Assembly (NCBI GenBank): GCA_027487355.1
Contig: JAIYDT010000492.1
Span: 1-33,388 of the forward strand
Length of the DNA: 33,388 bases
Direction: 5' to 3'
From: Verrucomicrobiaceae bacterium
GTDB lineage: Bacteria > Verrucomicrobiota > Verrucomicrobiia > Verrucomicrobiales > Akkermansiaceae
Shown here: piece after piece, positions 32,101 through 33,388 of the stretch
How positions within the stretch are numbered: position 1 is the stretch's first letter
Layout: each line of letters opens with the position of its first letter
The notes under the pieces: generated by a model
Databases searched by the model: none
Told to the model about the DNA's origin: nothing
Seen by the model: only the letters and a program-made list of their open reading frames with translations
Program-made: the position numbers and the translations under genes

Positions 32101-33388
32101 ATCCGGCACCACCAACTACCTCGCGGCGACGAGTGTTCCCCAGACGCTCAGCGTGGGACAGGCATCCCAGACGATCACCTTCGGAACCCTCGTATCGAAG
32201 ACCTTTGGCGACGCCACGTTCAGTCTCGGCGCGACGACGACCTCCGCTCTGCCAATCACCTATGTGAGCTCGAATCCTGCGGTCGCGACGATTTCGGGAA
32301 ATACGGTAACTCTCGTAAGTGCGGGCTCGACCACCATTACCGCCTCACAGCCCGGCAACACCAACTACCTCGCGGCGACGAGCGTGCCACAAACCCTGAC
32401 CGTCAATCAGGCGTCGCAGACGATCAGTTTCAGCGTCCTGGCCTCAAAGACCTACGGCGATACCTCCTTCAGCCTTGGTGCCAACGCCAGTTCAGGTTTG
32501 CCCGTCAGCTACGCGAGTTCCAACACAAGCGTCGCAACTGTTTCCGGAAGTACGGTGACCATCGTCGGTGCGGGCTCGACCACGATCACCGCCTCACAGC
32601 CCGGCAACACCAATTACCTCGCGGCAACCGGTGTTCCTCAGACGCTGACGGTCGGTCAGGCCTCGCAGATCATCACCTTCGGGACGCTCGCTTCAAAGAA
32701 CTTCGGCGATGCCGCCTTCAGCCTTGGAGCAACCTCGACCTCTGCACTGACAATCTCCTATGCCAGCTCAGACCCGACAGTTGCCACGGTCATCGGCAAC
32801 ACCGTCACGATCGTCGGCGCAGGCTCAACGACCCTCACCGCCTCACAGCCCGGCAACACCAACTACCTCGCGGCGACGAGTGTTCCCCAGACGCTCAGCG
32901 TGGGACAGGCATCCCAGACGATCAGCTTCGGCGTCCTGGCCTCAAAGACCTACGGCGATACTTCCTTCAGCCTTGGTGCCACCGCCAGTTCTGGTTTGCC
33001 CGTCAGCTACGCGAGCTCCAACACCAGTGTCGCAACCGTTTCCGGAAGTACGGTGACCATCGTCGGTGCCGGTTCGACCACCCTCACCGCCTCACAGCCC
33101 GGCAACACCAATTACCTCGCAGCAGCAAGCGTCCCACAAACTCTAACGGTAAATCCGGCAAGCGCCCAGGTAAGTCTCGGCGATCTCACCTCCAACTACG
33201 ATGGAAGCGCCAAACCGGTGTCCGTCACCACCACTCCGGCCGGTCTGTCCGTAGAGGTGACCTACAATGGGTCTTCAACCGTTCCGATCAATCCAGGCAC
33301 CTATGCAGTGAACGCCGTGGTCACCGATCCAAATTACACAGGCAGTTCTTCCGACACCCTGGTGATCGTCAATGTCCTCACCGTGGTC
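26102..33388 (+). CDS. Giant secreted multidomain protein (PATR repeats, tandem 83-aa repeats), incomplete at window edge
   Basis: An uninterrupted frame of 2429 codons that runs off the window. Residues 1-25 are a signal peptide (cleavage after ALA, before QYNYF). Order: ~26-300 resembles DUF3472 ([11 protein letters not shown]); ~420-515 PA14-like ([20 protein letters not shown]); ~533-636 Ig-like; ~640-836 LamG/DUF1349-like (GDWIWNPLE); ~840-922 Ig-like with [14 protein letters not shown]; ~923-1853 beta-helix with PATR units such as [17 protein letters not shown] and [18 protein letters not shown]; 1857-2354 six 83-aa repeats; then an MBG-like domain ([11 protein letters not shown]). It is probably cell-surface or exported, with a sorting signal or autotransporter barrel beyond the window. 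PA14 and DUF3472 hint at glycan binding. Substrate unknown. Confidence 0.92.
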   Translation, partial: MNALKPIRAFLKLAATWLFPGLALAQYNYFNVPSNSDCIMQDYRSPNVPGGIYDAMHQDYVSSSDGGSGYFYGGYTHQNNGGTNTLVQYVCWPASGGFAPYSQQIPTFAGTNMVGYAQIGEGSSCAIKGYWPQFSSNLWTREVVRYWQPADGTPHVGYQGMWMKDPTTGFWHHLGTFMYPFAVTGVNGMAGWQENFVGYTGDYKVARAGGYYHKSGAWQRANQISFTSNGKTYSTTDATYPTSFAQSDVGPTFSAQYNNPNTVTLADQPALPTFDPIVINSSTATVSGSQLLVQWQMPLTSSPQLSYKIEVFNNSAYTGSAAITFTDNEPDTRQKLLNISGVATPYVRLTITDIFYNNSTPVLITPTTATLSPATSVSGAVAGLNYKYYQAASGTWTVLPDFTALTATRQGAVNFPDVTPRLRRTNYGFTYTGYFNAATSGLYAFTLRSGDGSALVIDGTTVIDFDGLHDSTQFKSGGIALAAGPHTLTLRYFRGNPPGVNTTVYNDGIGLSYEGPGINAADVPASAFTRVAAGSEPSVALTAPANNASVINSSTGVSAAVTANGATINSVQYFLTDNYSYYPRPNKAPDYFVGQDATAPYDLSSMVWTSASNPIRARVVYNGTNTIDSPAISITTTNPSLGDWIWNPLEMHNYPSGASVQGNKVSMIGDGMNLMSRQVTGDCTLIGRLADITPNTAGPDGILPEGDWRGGIILRSNANTTIGEPLGNGSGTRFVALFSSVDGGTYFQDDSMTNGNGDANRWSSNLGGSNKWYKIQRVGNLFTSYVSADGVTWNAVNSITIANFGATIHAGVFIHAVQSFNPNLHRASFDGFSLTGAAVVGPASVSISPQSTAVVKGMPVTFSASVIGPVPTGYQWKFNGTDIPGATSSTYTIPSVAAANAGSYSVVANAVTSSAADLTISTPPGSGVWTNAAGGPWTTTGNWSGNSIASGTDAVADFSTLSFTANAAVTLNGARTVGAMVFDDLDATKNTWTVSQNTSGSLTLATSSGTPAISTNVPTTISAVVAGTQGMFKNGTGALTLSGASTITGTVQVTGGTLEVSNKSGDCPYSVSSGATLKIGYNTGGGYANTNLVINGDGVAATTGFYLAGGRTYNASGQIILQAAPTTIRQYGSGLAKIGTFDVNGNGLWCTANASGSVIDANVQIVSSGFGMSMDIDPGASTLTGDLTINGSLNIGSLGFYKRGPGSVLLKGAATTSNTAVRALEGSVLCGATNCLGTAAAVPVSSGAKLSLNGYSQTVASVTGSAGGTISFDGANTLTATTATLGGALQMTVNKGATPSSSRLVSTNALAYAGTLSIAIQGATPLAQGDSFQLFSAPSYSGSFTSIALPNLPVGLAWDTSAIATTGSISIISAGNSQWNGGGADTNWSSALNWNGVAPANNQVLTFAGTTRPTSVNNLLTSVGRIVFSNGGFSLSGTAVTLQWGIVHQAGNNTWGVPTTLLAPQSYTSDAGTLTISGTTANGGFDLTLDGAGNHTVSGVISGTGGLVKSGTGTAALSAKNTYTGLTTINGGVLNLTGNGGSTGTIRGTATVNSGGTLRLSTGDATGYSGGSAALTVINLTGGTLNVNTTSNQTLGSAVINMTGGTISGLSGGNIDFFGGGSALNTFASSTTSVISGVQLSPLRQGSTTFNVAAGTTASGIDLDISSVLKGAAAGDAVGGVLFKDGAGTMRLSGANTYARATTVSAGTLLVNGSLAAGSTVTVSTGATLGGSGTINGPTTVSSGGVIAPGSLGLGTLTLNNTLSLSGTARMEIGKTGPTLTTDRISGLTTVTYGGTLEVTKTGTTDLVAGDSFQLFSATTRTGSFSTISLPVLTTGLVWDTTALSTTGTIVVAKGPQTISFDALAGKTFGDAAFILTATASSGLPVSYSSSNTSVATVSGSTVTIVGAGSTTITASQSGNASYLAATSVLQTLTVGKAAQTISFGILAAKTFGNAAFSLTGTSSSGLSVSYSSSNTAVATVSGSTVTIVGAGSTTITASQSGTTNYLAATSVPQTLSVGQASQTITFGTLVSKTFGDATFSLGATTTSALPITYVSSNPAVATISGNTVTLVSAGSTTITASQPGNTNYLAATSVPQTLTVNQASQTISFSVLASKTYGDTSFSLGANASSGLPVSYASSNTSVATVSGSTVTIVGAGSTTITASQPGNTNYLAATGVPQTLTVGQASQIITFGTLASKNFGDAAFSLGATSTSALTISYASSDPTVATVIGNTVTIVGAGSTTLTASQPGNTNYLAATSVPQTLSVGQASQTISFGVLASKTYGDTSFSLGATASSGLPVSYASSNTSVATVSGSTVTIVGAGSTTLTASQPGNTNYLAAASVPQTLTVNPASAQVSLGDLTSNYDGSAKPVSVTTTPAGLSVEVTYNGSSTVPINPGTYAVNAVVTDPNYTGSSSDTLVIVNVLTVV
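31670..33163 (+). repeat. Six tandem 249-bp (83-aa) repeats in the giant protein gene
   Basis: Repeat starts at 31670, 31919, 32168, 32417, 32666 and 32915, every step exactly 249 bp. Each encodes QTISF or a close variant, a variable middle, an SSN/SSD-VAT turn, a G-STTxTASQ strand and a YLAA end. Units 3 and 5 share one variant (TSALxIxY) and units 4 and 6 another ([22 protein letters not shown]). Stretches near 32119-32175 and 32866-32922 are almost identical at DNA level. Confidence 0.9.

Noticed and set aside
31670-33163. CRISPR-like array
   Set aside because: The repeats are 249 bp, in frame and protein-coding throughout; there are no short repeats with unique spacers.

Overview
The window holds the right-hand part of a Mu-like (transposable-type) prophage, from position 1 to roughly 23.43 kb, followed by host chromosome. 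The host is most likely a verrucomicrobium. The evidence is a very large secreted protein with autotransporter-associated beta-strand (PATR) repeats, many start codons without a Shine-Dalgarno (SD), and a conserved ~470-aa protein family that I recall from Verrucomicrobia, Planctomycetes and Bacteroidetes. The genus cannot be read from this sequence, and the phage transposase and early genes lie outside the window to the left. All convincing genes are on the + strand.

Layout. 1-160: dyad-rich control region. 163-471: small helix-turn-helix protein where Mu keeps its late activator. 545-1821: lysis module (holin-like membrane protein with a lipobox, 55-aa membrane peptide, CHAP endolysin). 1818-5412: packaging module in Mu gp25-gp28 order, plus a 56-aa gene wedged between terminase and portal. 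5412-11192: portal with a C-terminal toxin-like domain, protease with a nested scaffold start, a small acidic protein, a membrane-anchored decoration-like protein, major capsid, gp36-like protein. 11238-13872: small genes, a displaced MuF-like minor head protein, and two connector/completion proteins. 13893-22641: tail module with tube, tape measure, hub and adhesin-like tip proteins. No contractile sheath is visible, so a Mu-type head on a flexible non-contractile tail is inferred. 22638-23393: a GT-A glycosyltransferase translationally coupled to the tail-tip gene.

Around 23.39-23.44 kb is a short A/T-rich junction with a 10-mer repeated at 22-bp spacing. After it comes a sulfotransferase frame that has its PAPS-binding loop but no start codon in front of it. 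The simplest reading is that the prophage inserted near the 5' end of a host sulfotransferase gene. Then come a conserved 467-aa cytosolic protein, a 25-nt palindromic repeat, and a secreted giant open to the window edge (at least 2429 aa) with six 83-aa tandem repeats.

Two cross-cutting patterns stand out. (i) Six phage intergenic gaps contain 7-bp-phased repeats (consensus AARYYCY) running up to the next start codon. (ii) The lysis/packaging genes start mostly with strong SDs and GTGA/ATGA stop-start overlaps, whereas most head and tail genes start without an SD behind G-poor leaders. A 25-nt palindromic element is shared, in opposite orientation, by the phage (11801-11825) and the host DNA (25815-25839). 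No tRNA, rRNA or CRISPR array was seen.
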